Shown here piece by piece: positions 8,749 to 17,186 of a stretch of 53,513 nt of DNA. A program made the position numbers and the translations under genes. Positions within the stretch are counted from its first letter, which is position 1. Each line of letters starts with the position of its first letter. The DNA comes from an uncultured Lachnospiraceae bacterium (GTDB lineage Bacteria; Bacillota_A; Clostridia; Lachnospirales; Lachnospiraceae): positions 1-53,513 of the forward strand of contig CAJLNC010000006.1 of NCBI GenBank assembly GCA_905207905.1, written 5' to 3'. The notes beneath the pieces were generated by a model, which saw only the letters and a list, made by a program, of their open reading frames with translations, was not told the DNA's origin and searched no databases.

Positions 8749-10409
8749 CTCTCTTTAAATATGCGACTCTTTATTTTATTCGCATTCCTCCACATTTTAT
8801 AAAGAAAATGGTTCTTCACTTTATAGAGTTCTGTTTCCAGTTCTTCTGCCTGTTTTTGCAGAAACTCCATTTCCTCTTTGTCCGAATCTAACTGTTGCTT
8901 CATAGTTTGAAGTTCCAGTGTGCATTGGCTCCATTCATCTTCCAACCTTTGCCGCTCTCTTTCTTTTTGTTTAAGCCAATTATCTCGCTCCCAAACCATC
9001 TGTTCTAATTCATCATCCTTATTTTTTTCAAACGCTCTTCTATCTTCATTAGTCAGACGCCTGACTTCTCCCTGAACCTTTATAACGTCAAAGCTTTTTC
9101 CTTCTACATTGTATACATACATAGGATCTTCCGTTGTAAAAACATCATAATCCTCTAATTTACCTTCCGCATTAGATGCCGTAAGTTCCAGTTGAACTTC
9201 ATCCCCCCATATTCCTTCCATACGAAATTTAGCTAAGATTCCCTCCATCGGATCGAAACGGATCTGATGTAAGGGTACTCTTTTTAATCTTTCCGGCAAT
9301 TCTATTTCCCATTTAAAATCATAATAGTCCTGTATAAAAAAACGTATTTTCAATTCTTCTATTTCTTCGAAGCCATCTCCTGTATCCACATAAATCCGTG
9401 CCGTCTGTATTGCTCTTTCTGGAAGAACCCCAAATATATCTTTCTCTCCCGTGGCTTTGATTAAATCTCTGAACGTATAGTGATAATATTTCTCTACTTC
9501 ACCCGCAATCCATTCATCATTCATTACTTCATACAAAAATTCATATCCCAATAATCTGGTAAAAGAATCCATATTATCCCTTGTAAAATATCTGCCCAAT
9601 GAATATTTGATATTAAAAAATTCTTCACAAACAAATTCCTTTCCATCTGGAAATACTTTAATGAATTCTTCTCCGCTGGAAATTTCCTGATAAAGTCTTA
9701 ACATATAAAATAGCTCTATACTGGAACGAACCAAGGTGTCCGGCCTGCTTCCACTAGTATTCTTCCCCTGCTTTTGTATCCGAAACTCTGTAAGTTTTTC
9801 AGGTATAATAAAAATCTCATGGTGCAGGCAAATTTTAACCCATCTGGCCATATCTGGAATCTGCGCAAAGCCAAAATCAAAAAGCTTCTCCTTTACAAAC
9901 AATTCTCTCCTGATAAGAACACTGGGGTGGCACAGGCAATTCCCATGATAGAAAAAGTAATTTAGCCATTCATATCTCGTACGATTCGGCTGTTCAAACA
10001 CATCATAATAAAATCCGTTTTCCTCCTGATAGGGAGTTCCATCTTCATCTATTGGCTCTGCCCAAGTAAAACACGCTGAAACTTCTGGTTCTTCTTCCAT
10101 AAATTTAACCTGTTTTTCCAACTTGTCCGTTTTCCATAAATCATCGGAGTGATGAATTGCAATGTATTCTCCAGAGGCCACATTCATAATCGCCCTTTTT
10201 ACGCCTTCGGTTCTGAGATTCCTGCTGTTCCGTATTGCTTTTATTCTCGGATCTGTATAGCTTTCAATAATCTCCCACGAATTATCATTAGAACAATCAT
10301 CCACAATTATTAATTCAAAATCTTTAAATGTCTGACTTAAAACACTTTCAATACTTTCTTTGATATATCGCTCGTGATTATAAGATGTTAAAACAATGGA
10401 TACCTTCAT
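8745..10409 (-). CDS. Family 2 glycosyltransferase with C-terminal coiled coil
   Basis: The N-terminal GT-A domain begins at KVSIVLTSYNHERYI and has the nucleotide-sugar motif IIVDDCSNDNS and the metal site HHSDD. After a beta-rich middle region (about 350-440) come roughly 100 residues of charged coiled coil. The end is a basic tail (HFLYKMWRNANKIKSR) that could bind the membrane or a partner. The total is 554 residues. The ATG at 10409 was chosen because AAGGAG lies five bases upstream and the protein then starts at the fold boundary; an upstream in-frame start at 10433 has no such site. The sugar and linkage are unknown. Confidence 0.85.
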   Translation of the reverse strand: MKVSIVLTSYNHERYIKESIESVLSQTFKDFELIIVDDCSNDNSWEIIESYTDPRIKAIRNSRNLRTEGVKRAIMNVASGEYIAIHHSDDLWKTDKLEKQVKFMEEEPEVSACFTWAEPIDEDGTPYQEENGFYYDVFEQPNRTRYEWLNYFFYHGNCLCHPSVLIRRELFVKEKLFDFGFAQIPDMARWVKICLHHEIFIIPEKLTEFRIQKQGKNTSGSRPDTLVRSSIELFYMLRLYQEISSGEEFIKVFPDGKEFVCEEFFNIKYSLGRYFTRDNMDSFTRLLGYEFLYEVMNDEWIAGEVEKYYHYTFRDLIKATGEKDIFGVLPERAIQTARIYVDTGDGFEEIEELKIRFFIQDYYDFKWEIELPERLKRVPLHQIRFDPMEGILAKFRMEGIWGDEVQLELTASNAEGKLEDYDVFTTEDPMYVYNVEGKSFDVIKVQGEVRRLTNEDRRAFEKNKDDELEQMVWERDNWLKQKERERQRLEDEWSQCTLELQTMKQQLDSDKEEMEFLQKQAEELETELYKVKNHFLYKMWRNANKIKSRIFKER

Positions 10410-10473
10410 ATTTCTCCTTGTCAAATTATTCATATAAAAACCAAAAATTAATACTATATTCTAATGTCTGTTT

Positions 10474-10656
10474 TTACTTTTTCCAACAATATGTCCCCAC
10501 AGTTTCAATAAGTTCGGTTTGCTTTCTGTCCTTCTCCCATATTTTTCTGCACAATTGCATATCCAGAACTAATCCTCTTATAATGCTCGTTTCAACTTTC
10601 TCATATCGTGCAGCCTTTCATTCAGTCAACTCCTCTATAAGATACTGAAACCTCTC
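10474..10656 (-). pseudogene. Possible degraded coding remnant between GT2 and methyltransferase genes
   Basis: In the 245-bp gap a minus-strand frame reads like a protein tail: ERFQYLIEELTE, then a TGA at 10620-10618, then 47 further codons (KAARYEKVETSIIRG and on to GTYCWKK) ending at 10474. There is no usable start or ribosome site. The lysine/glutamate-rich composition resembles the coiled-coil tails of nearby glycosyltransferases. It could equally be a chance frame in purine-rich DNA, so confidence is low. Confidence 0.25.
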
Positions 10657-11410
10657 ATTTTTCTAAACAAATATAAATAGAACCTGCAATTTCCGGATAG
10701 TCCTCTGCCAATTTACTCATGCCGATAAAATGGTCTCTACCTAAAATCTCCTTATCAACCATTTCTTTTAACTGAAAATCTGCAAATTCTTTTATATACA
10801 GCCCCCCATCTCCTATAATATGAAAATCAGATTTTTCGCCATATTCTTGAAGGCTTTTCCTGTCAAAAACTCGTTTATGGCCATGTTTTACATCATTTTC
10901 CGTCAATGCATATACATCTTCTAAGATACCCATTTTAACAGCAAGCTGCCTGCTCAACGCCTGGGCATTCGGAACAGTAATAAACAAAATCCCCCCCGTC
11001 TTTAAGGCTCTATAGCAAACTTTTAAAATGTCTTCCACAGAATCTACATGCTCAAATATATAATTTGCAATAATTATATCATACTTTTCAATCTCTTCCA
11101 TCTCTTCAAACAAACCATACTGGTACTCTATATTATCAAATTCTGACAATTTTGCTCTGGCATCTTCTAAAAATTCTTTACTGCCATCTCGAACTACCAG
11201 ATGTTCAAATAAGGGAGCAAGAAATCTGGTGCTCTCTCCTCCACCGCATCCCAATTCCAGCGCACATTGCTTATTCTGACCGCTCCTGTTAATATATGGA
11301 AGCATTACTCTCATATTAATTTCTTTAATATATGACAAAAATTTACTATCTCGACAAGCATACGTTTTTTTTACTGTTTCCAATTCCTGATACTTCTGTT
11401 CCTTTTCCAT
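10655..11410 (-). CDS. SAM-dependent methyltransferase, candidate chain-capping enzyme
   Basis: The 251-residue class I methyltransferase has motif I ALELGCGGGESTRFLAP near residues 48-64, DIIIANYIFEHV as the post-I/II region and GGILFITVPNAQALSRQ near 140. It resembles Methyltransf_11/UbiG-like small-molecule and sugar methyltransferases. It lies immediately after the exporter ATPase that carries a glycan-binding domain. In E. coli O8/O9a systems the Wzt C-domain reads a methylated chain end, so a capping role here is a reasonable inference. The ATG follows a GGAGGAGG purine run with short spacing. Confidence 0.8.
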   Translation of the reverse strand: MEKEQKYQELETVKKTYACRDSKFLSYIKEINMRVMLPYINRSGQNKQCALELGCGGGESTRFLAPLFEHLVVRDGSKEFLEDARAKLSEFDNIEYQYGLFEEMEEIEKYDIIIANYIFEHVDSVEDILKVCYRALKTGGILFITVPNAQALSRQLAVKMGILEDVYALTENDVKHGHKRVFDRKSLQEYGEKSDFHIIGDGGLYIKEFADFQLKEMVDKEILGRDHFIGMSKLAEDYPEIAGSIYICLEK

Positions 11411-11458
11411 ATCCTCCTCCTGTTCATTTCAAGCACCACCCAATTAGAATACAGCATA

Positions 11459-12772
11459 TTAGGATAACTTATAAATATCCAATTCGTTCTTAATATATAC
11501 TTTATCCCACAGCTTCGATTTTGGATTCTCCATCACCTGAAAAACTTCTGCATTATCAATCAGATCGTTAAACAACGCTGTCCGATTTAAAATCACAGGT
11601 TCTGAAATTACCAAGGATATATTGTACGCTCCTTCCAGCAATGGTAGCCTTGTGACAAATTCCACTAAATATTTTTCTCCAGCCAATCCCTTTATCAAGC
11701 TATTTTTCTCCAGCTTCGTACTGCTTCCTAACAGCTCCATATTTTTTTCATCTCGAATATGATATCCCACTGCAACGTTCTTATCCTCTTCAAAGCCAAT
11801 CACGATTCTCAATTTCACCTTTTGATCAAATTCCACCACCTTAATAGGTCGATTATTCATGTCAGTTAATTGGAAATTTTGCACGCGTACTGTTCCAGTT
11901 CCTTCTCGGAAAGAAGCAACTCTTTTTGTAAATTCTTGGTTTTCCTCCATGCTGATGGTATCCAATTCTCCACCTGTGATAAAATCAATCTGATTATCAT
12001 TATATTCTATGGAAAACTTTCTATTTTCCTCGTTCATACCCTCCCGAATTTTTTTGAGATAAACGTCTGCAATTTCCTCCGCAGGACCTTCCATCAACTT
12101 TTTCCCATTTTCCAGATAAATGCATCTCTGACACAACCGCTTAACGGTATTCATATCATGAGTTACAAACAATATGGTTGTTCCTTTCTTCATAATCTGG
12201 CTCATTTTAGCCATGCACTTTGCCTGAAACGCCACATCCCCTACTGCCAGTGCTTCATCCACAATCAGAACATCCGCATCCACATTGATTGCTACGGCAA
12301 ATGCCAGACGCACAAACATACCACTGGAATAGTTTTTTACCGGCTGATAAATAAAATCGCCAATATCAGCAAAATCCACGATATCCTGAACTCTTTTGCT
12401 CATTTCTTCCCGGGTCACTCCCATCAGTGTTCCGTTCATATAAATGTTTTCTATACCGGTATATTCTGGATTAAAACCGCTTCCTAATTCCAACAAAGCG
12501 GAAACGCGCCCTGATACCTCCACCGAACCTTCTGTTGCATTTAATACTCCTGTCACAATTTTAAGAAGTGTGGATTTTCCACTGCCATTCTTCCCGATAA
12601 TTCCAACAATTTCTCCTTTTCTAACTTGAAAAGAAACCTGATCTAATGCTTTAAACTCCCTATGCTTGATATTCAAAAAGGGGAATAACCCCTCCATAAT
12701 TCTCTGTTTATTATTTTCATATAATTTATAAGATTTCGTTAAGCCTTTTACATCAATTACCACATTACTCAT
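11459..12772 (-). CDS. wzt: ABC exporter ATPase with Wzt-type carbohydrate-binding C-domain
   Basis: Residues about 1-245 are an ABC ATPase of the polysaccharide exporter class (Walker A GKNGSGKST, signature YSSGM, Walker B VLIVDEALAVGD, H-loop VTHD). Residues about 265-437 form a beta-sandwich like the Wzt C-terminal domain, which binds the finished glycan before transport in O8/O9a-type O-antigen systems. It pairs with the permease gene 16 bp upstream. The 437-residue length matches Wzt rather than the short TagH/KpsT type. The gene symbol is by analogy. The neighbouring methyltransferase supplies a plausible terminal mark for the C-domain. Confidence 0.9.
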   Translation of the reverse strand: MSNVVIDVKGLTKSYKLYENNKQRIMEGLFPFLNIKHREFKALDQVSFQVRKGEIVGIIGKNGSGKSTLLKIVTGVLNATEGSVEVSGRVSALLELGSGFNPEYTGIENIYMNGTLMGVTREEMSKRVQDIVDFADIGDFIYQPVKNYSSGMFVRLAFAVAINVDADVLIVDEALAVGDVAFQAKCMAKMSQIMKKGTTILFVTHDMNTVKRLCQRCIYLENGKKLMEGPAEEIADVYLKKIREGMNEENRKFSIEYNDNQIDFITGGELDTISMEENQEFTKRVASFREGTGTVRVQNFQLTDMNNRPIKVVEFDQKVKLRIVIGFEEDKNVAVGYHIRDEKNMELLGSSTKLEKNSLIKGLAGEKYLVEFVTRLPLLEGAYNISLVISEPVILNRTALFNDLIDNAEVFQVMENPKSKLWDKVYIKNELDIYKLS

Positions 12773-12788
12773 AAATTTTCAACCTCTC

Positions 12789-13589
12789 CTACAGCATATC
12801 TGCAAACTGCGGTTTTAATCTCCGGAAAGTATAAATACCTATCCCTAATTGAATAAGTGTAAAACACCAAAAATAAATCATCAGCATTGGCCTGTCCCAA
12901 AACCAAAGATCTGTACAGAATGCCTCTCTGTAGCCGTTGCAAATATAGAACATTGGATTCAATTTCACTATGTTTTGTACAATCATGGGCATTCCATCTG
13001 TAGACCACACAATAGGAGTAGCCCAAAATCCCACCTGCACTACTAAATTAATGAGATTTAATACATCTTTTGAAAATACCGCTAATGCAGAGGTAAACCA
13101 GGTAAGCCCTACCAGATACACATACAGACAAAATAAATAATAAATGATCTGTATATTATTAATCCGGGGCATATGCCCATATATCGCATAAATTACAAAT
13201 ATAAAACCAATAAAGAAAAGATGCACAAAGCTAGAAGATACAATCCTGACTGCTGGAAGGACACTTACGTTAAACTTTAAATTTTTGACAAGATAATAAT
13301 AATCTGTTAAGCAGGAACTGGCTGCTCCAAATGCTTCCGTAAATAAGTTCCACACTAAAAATGCCGGAATATACCATAAAATAAAAGGCACGCCATTCAT
13401 TGGGCCGCTTCTGAATCCTTTTTCAAAAACAAACCACAATACCAAAATAGTAATCAATGGCACCAGAAATGCCCATGCAATTCCTAATAATGAATTTGTG
13501 TATTTTGCTTTAAAATCATTTTTCACCAAGTCCCATAAAACTTTTCGATTTTTAAATACATCCTTGAAATAATTTGCTATTGAACTCAT
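12789..13589 (-). CDS. wzm: Polysaccharide ABC exporter permease (Wzm/TagG type)
   Basis: The 266-residue integral membrane protein has about six helices, preceded by the family's amphipathic N-terminus (KNDFKAKYTNSLLGIAW) and followed by VWSTDGMP and LNPMFYICNGYREAF motifs typical of ABC-2 polysaccharide permeases. It forms the channel for the Wzt-like ATPase encoded next. Its ATG overlaps the stop of the aminotransferase gene by four bases and has AGAGGA upstream. The exported polymer is unknown. Confidence 0.9.
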   Translation of the reverse strand: MSSIANYFKDVFKNRKVLWDLVKNDFKAKYTNSLLGIAWAFLVPLITILVLWFVFEKGFRSGPMNGVPFILWYIPAFLVWNLFTEAFGAASSCLTDYYYLVKNLKFNVSVLPAVRIVSSSFVHLFFIGFIFVIYAIYGHMPRINNIQIIYYLFCLYVYLVGLTWFTSALAVFSKDVLNLINLVVQVGFWATPIVWSTDGMPMIVQNIVKLNPMFYICNGYREAFCTDLWFWDRPMLMIYFWCFTLIQLGIGIYTFRRLKPQFADML

Positions 13590-14719
13590 TTTCTAATTCC
13601 TCTTTTATGATTACTGATAAACTTTTTCACTTCTTTACAAATGCGCTCTACTTCCAGCTTAGGCAAGTCAGGATAAAGAGGCAATGTTAATATTCCCTTG
13701 GCCACCTTTTGAGCAATCGGTGTATCTGATGAAGCATAACTGCCACGGTAGCAATCCATATCTGAAATTAATGGATAAAAATATTTTCTGGTATATACCC
13801 CTTCTTTCTTCAAATGATCATATAAATCATTCCTAAATGTACTGCCAAGTATCTCTTCATCAAAATATACCGGAAAATAAGAATAATTATATTCTATATC
13901 TTCTGGAATGTCAGACAATCTAACCCCTGGAGTTTCCCTCAAACCATTTAAATACTCTATATATAATACCTTACGCTTCTTAATAGCTTCTCCTACGTGC
14001 TCCAAATTACATAATCCCATTGCCGCCCGGAATTCATCCAATTTCGCATTAGCGCCAATCCCATCTACCATCTCCTCATTTCGAATCCCAAAATTTTTCA
14101 GCCTATAAAGCTCCTCTCCTATTTTAAAGTCTTTATATATCACCGCTCCGCCTTCAACGGTATTAAATACTTTTGTTGCATGAAAACTGAGCATAGATGC
14201 ATCTCCGTAATTAATAACACTCTCTCCATTTTTTTTCACGCCAAAAGCATGGGCAGCATCATATATTACTCTTAAATTATATTTTTTAGCTAACTGCTCA
14301 ATTTTTGTATTATCGCAAATATGACCATACACATGGACCGGCAAAATAGCAACTGTTTTATCTGTTATTAAAGCCTCGATTTTATCTGCATCTATTGTGT
14401 AATCATTTTCATTTATATCACAAAAAATCGGTATTAAATTATTGCGGACAATCGCATGTGTTGTGGAAACAAAAGTAAAGGGCGTGGTAATGACCTCCCC
14501 CTCCATATGAAAAGCCTGGATGGCTAACTCCAATGCCATGTGTCCGTTTGTAAAGAGAGAAATTTCTGCTGCATTTAAATACTTTTTCAATTGCATTTCC
14601 AGCTCTTTATGAAATTCTCCCATATTGGTAATTCGTGAACTTTTCCACAAAGATTTTATTTTTTCAATGTACTCTTCATAAGACGGCAAAAGAGCTTTTG
14701 TCACGTAAATATTATCCAA
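13586..14719 (-). CDS. DegT/DnrJ/EryC1/StrS family sugar aminotransferase
   Basis: The 377-residue PLP enzyme shows family features: TNGHMALELAI near residue 57, HVYGHICD, YDAAHAFGVK, and the Schiff-base lysine in LSFHATKVFNTVEGGA near 180. Such enzymes convert a nucleotide-linked keto-sugar into an amino sugar. The matching dehydratase or reductase is not in the window, so the exact sugar cannot be given. Translation appears to begin at a TTG (14719) eight bases after GGAGG. It overlaps the permease start by four bases and lies 3 bp after the upstream glycosyltransferase. Confidence 0.9.
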   Translation of the reverse strand: MDNIYVTKALLPSYEEYIEKIKSLWKSSRITNMGEFHKELEMQLKKYLNAAEISLFTNGHMALELAIQAFHMEGEVITTPFTFVSTTHAIVRNNLIPIFCDINENDYTIDADKIEALITDKTVAILPVHVYGHICDNTKIEQLAKKYNLRVIYDAAHAFGVKKNGESVINYGDASMLSFHATKVFNTVEGGAVIYKDFKIGEELYRLKNFGIRNEEMVDGIGANAKLDEFRAAMGLCNLEHVGEAIKKRKVLYIEYLNGLRETPGVRLSDIPEDIEYNYSYFPVYFDEEILGSTFRNDLYDHLKKEGVYTRKYFYPLISDMDCYRGSYASSDTPIAQKVAKGILTLPLYPDLPKLEVERICKEVKKFISNHKRGIRK

Positions 14720-14722
14720 CTT

Positions 14723-15781
14723 CTATTCCTCCATTACCCTTATCACATCATCGCATCGACTCTCCCAGGAATTTTCCTTCAAAAATTCCCTCTGCTGCTC
14801 TTCCGTATATTTACACGGAAAACCTGATTCCGTAAGTTCCTCTATCAATTCCACTAAACCGTCTGCAGTCTTATAAAAATACACATACGGTTCAAACCGC
14901 TTGATCTCCTCATACTCCACGGATATGACACATTTCCCCAAGCTGATATACTCATACAGCTTTACCGGATCTACTGCCAATATAATTTCATTGATCTGAA
15001 ACGGCATAATAAGGCAATCATAATCCTTTGTTTTTTCGTAAAGCTGCTGATGTTCCACCACCCCCTCGAAAATGATCCGCGGATGTGAGGGAAGTTTCGT
15101 CTGATGAACCGGCCCGATAAAGTGATATTGAATCAAGGAATTTCGCTCCAGACTTTTTTCTACTGCCTCAAAATCCATCCATTCTGAGATCGTACCAAAA
15201 TAGCCAATTTTGTAATACTCTTTTCTGAGAACTTTTTTCAGAGGATACAATCGGTTCATCTCAAAGCCGTTTCTGGACAGATAGATACCTTCTTTCCTTC
15301 CTCCAGCCATCAGTTTATTTTTCAAATACTGACTGGTAGCAAAAATAATATCCGCTCGCTTTAACAGTTCCTTTTCATTCTTTCGAATCTCTGACTGAAT
15401 TTTTTTATCTTCACAGAATGCTTCGTGGTTATCCATGCAGTCATAAATGATTTTTCCTTTATAATCTGACGGAATATACTTATACAGCGTAGGATATCCC
15501 AGCCAAACCATATCATACTGATCCAGCCTGCCCATTGCCTTTTTCATGAAATGCCTCTGTATTCTACAGGCAGCCTTATGTTTATCCCGAAAGGGAATAG
15601 CCGGAACCCGTCTGCTGTCCGGCAACTCATCTTTTTCTTTTCTAAGCTCTAATTTTTGAAATACTTCTGACAAATATACCACAGTCACTTCGTAATCCTT
15701 ACTCAGTTCCAGTGCAATAATCTGAGGGCGCTGCTTAATCCAATACCAATCCACCGCCATCAAATAAAGGATTTTTTTCAT
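14723..15781 (-). CDS. Glycosyltransferase (GT1/GT4-like), first gene of the left operon
   Basis: The 352-residue protein opens with KILYLMAVDWYWIKQRPQ, a start seen in GT-B capsule glycosyltransferases. It carries a C-terminal nucleotide-sugar site around AVDPVKLYEYISLGKCVISV. The DCMDNHEAFC segment is also typical of this group. Donor and acceptor are unknown. The ribosome site is weak (a GATAGAAG purine run). It is the promoter-proximal gene of the minus-strand block reaching the left window edge. Confidence 0.8.
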   Translation of the reverse strand: MKKILYLMAVDWYWIKQRPQIIALELSKDYEVTVVYLSEVFQKLELRKEKDELPDSRRVPAIPFRDKHKAACRIQRHFMKKAMGRLDQYDMVWLGYPTLYKYIPSDYKGKIIYDCMDNHEAFCEDKKIQSEIRKNEKELLKRADIIFATSQYLKNKLMAGGRKEGIYLSRNGFEMNRLYPLKKVLRKEYYKIGYFGTISEWMDFEAVEKSLERNSLIQYHFIGPVHQTKLPSHPRIIFEGVVEHQQLYEKTKDYDCLIMPFQINEIILAVDPVKLYEYISLGKCVISVEYEEIKRFEPYVYFYKTADGLVELIEELTESGFPCKYTEEQQREFLKENSWESRCDDVIRVMEE

Positions 15782-15830
15782 CTTCTATCTACCATTATTC
15801 TATATCAATCTGCTGGTCTTATTTTTACGC

Positions 15831-15858
15831 ATTCTAACACAAGGATATCCTACCACAA
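15831..15858 (-). promoter_or_regulatory. Possible promoter of the left polysaccharide operon
   Basis: On the minus strand TTGTGG (15858-15853) and TAGAAT (15836-15831) are 16 bases apart, about 50 bp before the ATG at 15781. The match to the consensus is moderate. The long gap and the strand reversal make a promoter somewhere here necessary. Confidence 0.35.
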
Positions 15859-15979
15859 AAGCTTCTATAAAACAACAATTTCTCCACTTGTTCTATTTAC
15901 ACATTACTATTTCTTTTGCAAAACAATAGAGCTGAAGACGTTGCAGCAGTCCCAGCCCTATTCAATATTGGGGAAATAT

Positions 15980-16147
15980 TCACTTTCCCATTCTAACTCT
16001 ATCTTTATGTCTTAGTGGCCGCATATTCCAGTCATTAAAGTCAATCAGCCCATCATTCTCCAATCTGCCAAGCACGATCCCCGGATCCCGATCCAGCTCC
16101 TCTGTAAAAGCTTCTATATCAGCACTTGAATTTGCTTTCGTTTCCTT
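15980..16147 (-). pseudogene. C-terminal remnant resembling an ImmA/IrrE peptidase or HigA-type protein
   Basis: In the 414-bp gap between the two divergent glycosyltransferase genes, a minus-strand frame of about 55 codons ends ...DPGIVLGRLENDGLIDFN and then RPLRHKDRVRMGK. This matches the pattern found at the C-terminus of ImmA/IrrE metallopeptidases and HigA-like antitoxins (PGIVxGRLQxxG). The catalytic HExxH part and any start signal are absent; farther upstream the frame runs into the promoter and coding region of the plus-strand gene. It is best read as a scar of a lost gene at the border of the variable region. Confidence 0.5.
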
Positions 16148-16153
16148 TATAAT
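16126..16153 (+). promoter_or_regulatory. Promoter for the plus-strand glycosyltransferase pair
   Basis: TTGAAT (16126-16131) and a perfect TATAAT (16148-16153) are separated by 16 bases and lie about 40 bp before the translation start at 16196. This is the only good sigma-A-like site facing the two plus-strand genes. Confidence 0.65.
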
Positions 16154-16195
16154 AGGGAATATAAACGGATTACAAAATAAAGGATGCATTCTATC

Positions 16196-17176
16196 ATGGA
16201 TATCGTATATATTGCAACAAACTCTTACACTTCCCTGCTGGGGATCTCCATGACCTCCCTGCTGGAAAATACAAAAACTTTTACAAAACTGAAGCTCCAT
16301 ATCCTTTCGCCGGATCTGGATATTGAAAACAAAAAACTTTTATCGGATCTGTGCCTTGGCTATGGCCGCTCTGTTTCCTTCTATGATATCTCCGGTTTTG
16401 AGAAGGCCTTTCCCTTCTCCTTTAATACCTCCGGCTTTCATCCCATTGTCCTGGCGCGGCTTCTGATGGCCGACTATCTTCCAAATACCTTGGAGACTGT
16501 GCTGTATCTGGACTGCGATGTGATCGTCAGCGGTTCTATCCTTCCTCTGGAAACTATTGCCCTGGAGGGTCACGCCTTCGCCGCTGTTCCAGAACTAGCC
16601 ATGCCGCCCGCGCAGAAAAAATATATCGGCCTGAAACCGGAGGAGCAATACTATAATGCGGGGATTATGCTGATCAATCTGAACTACTGGCGCAAAAATA
16701 ACCTGAAACAGCAATGCTTTGATTACTATGCTTCCATGAATGGAAATCTGTTATATTCGGATCAGGATATTTTGAACCATTGCTGCAAGGGGCATATCCT
16801 TCCCCTTTCCCATAGGTATAATCTGCCTCCTGTGCTGCGCTATTTCCCCCGGTATTTCATCAAGCATTATCAGCCCGCCTACTATGAAGTCTCCCGGAAA
16901 ACGTACCTGGATGTTTTAAAAAATCCTTCTATGATCCATTTTTTAGGGGACGAACGCCCCTGGTTTAAAGGAAATTTCAGTCCCTACCGCAAGGTATATG
17001 AGTATTACAAAGCCATATCCCCCTGGAAGGAGGAACCGCTGATATCTGGGAAAGAAAGGTATCTTTTCTGTTATCATCTGCTGAACTGCATCACCTGGAT
17101 CTGTCCCTGGTTCCGGAAAGCCTTCACACGCTGGATCGGGATCCGGTATTACAAATTAATAGGAAAAAAACAATAA
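16196..17176 (+). CDS. Family 8 glycosyltransferase (LgtC-like)
   Basis: The product begins MDIVYIATNSYTSLLGISM, the usual opening of GT8 enzymes, and carries the metal-binding DCD in VLYLDCDVIVSG near residue 100. It continues with YYNAGIMLINLNYWR, DQDILNH and MIHFLGDERPW motifs. It transfers hexoses such as glucose or galactose from UDP-sugars with retention; the exact sugar is unknown. The ATG at 16196 was preferred over one twelve bases earlier because the earlier ATG directly abuts the AAAGG ribosome site. The gene is visibly G+C-richer than the left block and faces away from it. Confidence 0.9.
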   Translation: MDIVYIATNSYTSLLGISMTSLLENTKTFTKLKLHILSPDLDIENKKLLSDLCLGYGRSVSFYDISGFEKAFPFSFNTSGFHPIVLARLLMADYLPNTLETVLYLDCDVIVSGSILPLETIALEGHAFAAVPELAMPPAQKKYIGLKPEEQYYNAGIMLINLNYWRKNNLKQQCFDYYASMNGNLLYSDQDILNHCCKGHILPLSHRYNLPPVLRYFPRYFIKHYQPAYYEVSRKTYLDVLKNPSMIHFLGDERPWFKGNFSPYRKVYEYYKAISPWKEEPLISGKERYLFCYHLLNCITWICPWFRKAFTRWIGIRYYKLIGKKQ

Positions 17177-17186
17177 TGAGGTTGCC

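Noticed and set aside
11870..12487. A 205-codon plus-strand frame
   Set aside because: It is antisense to the Wzt-like ATPase, without start signals or recognisable domain.
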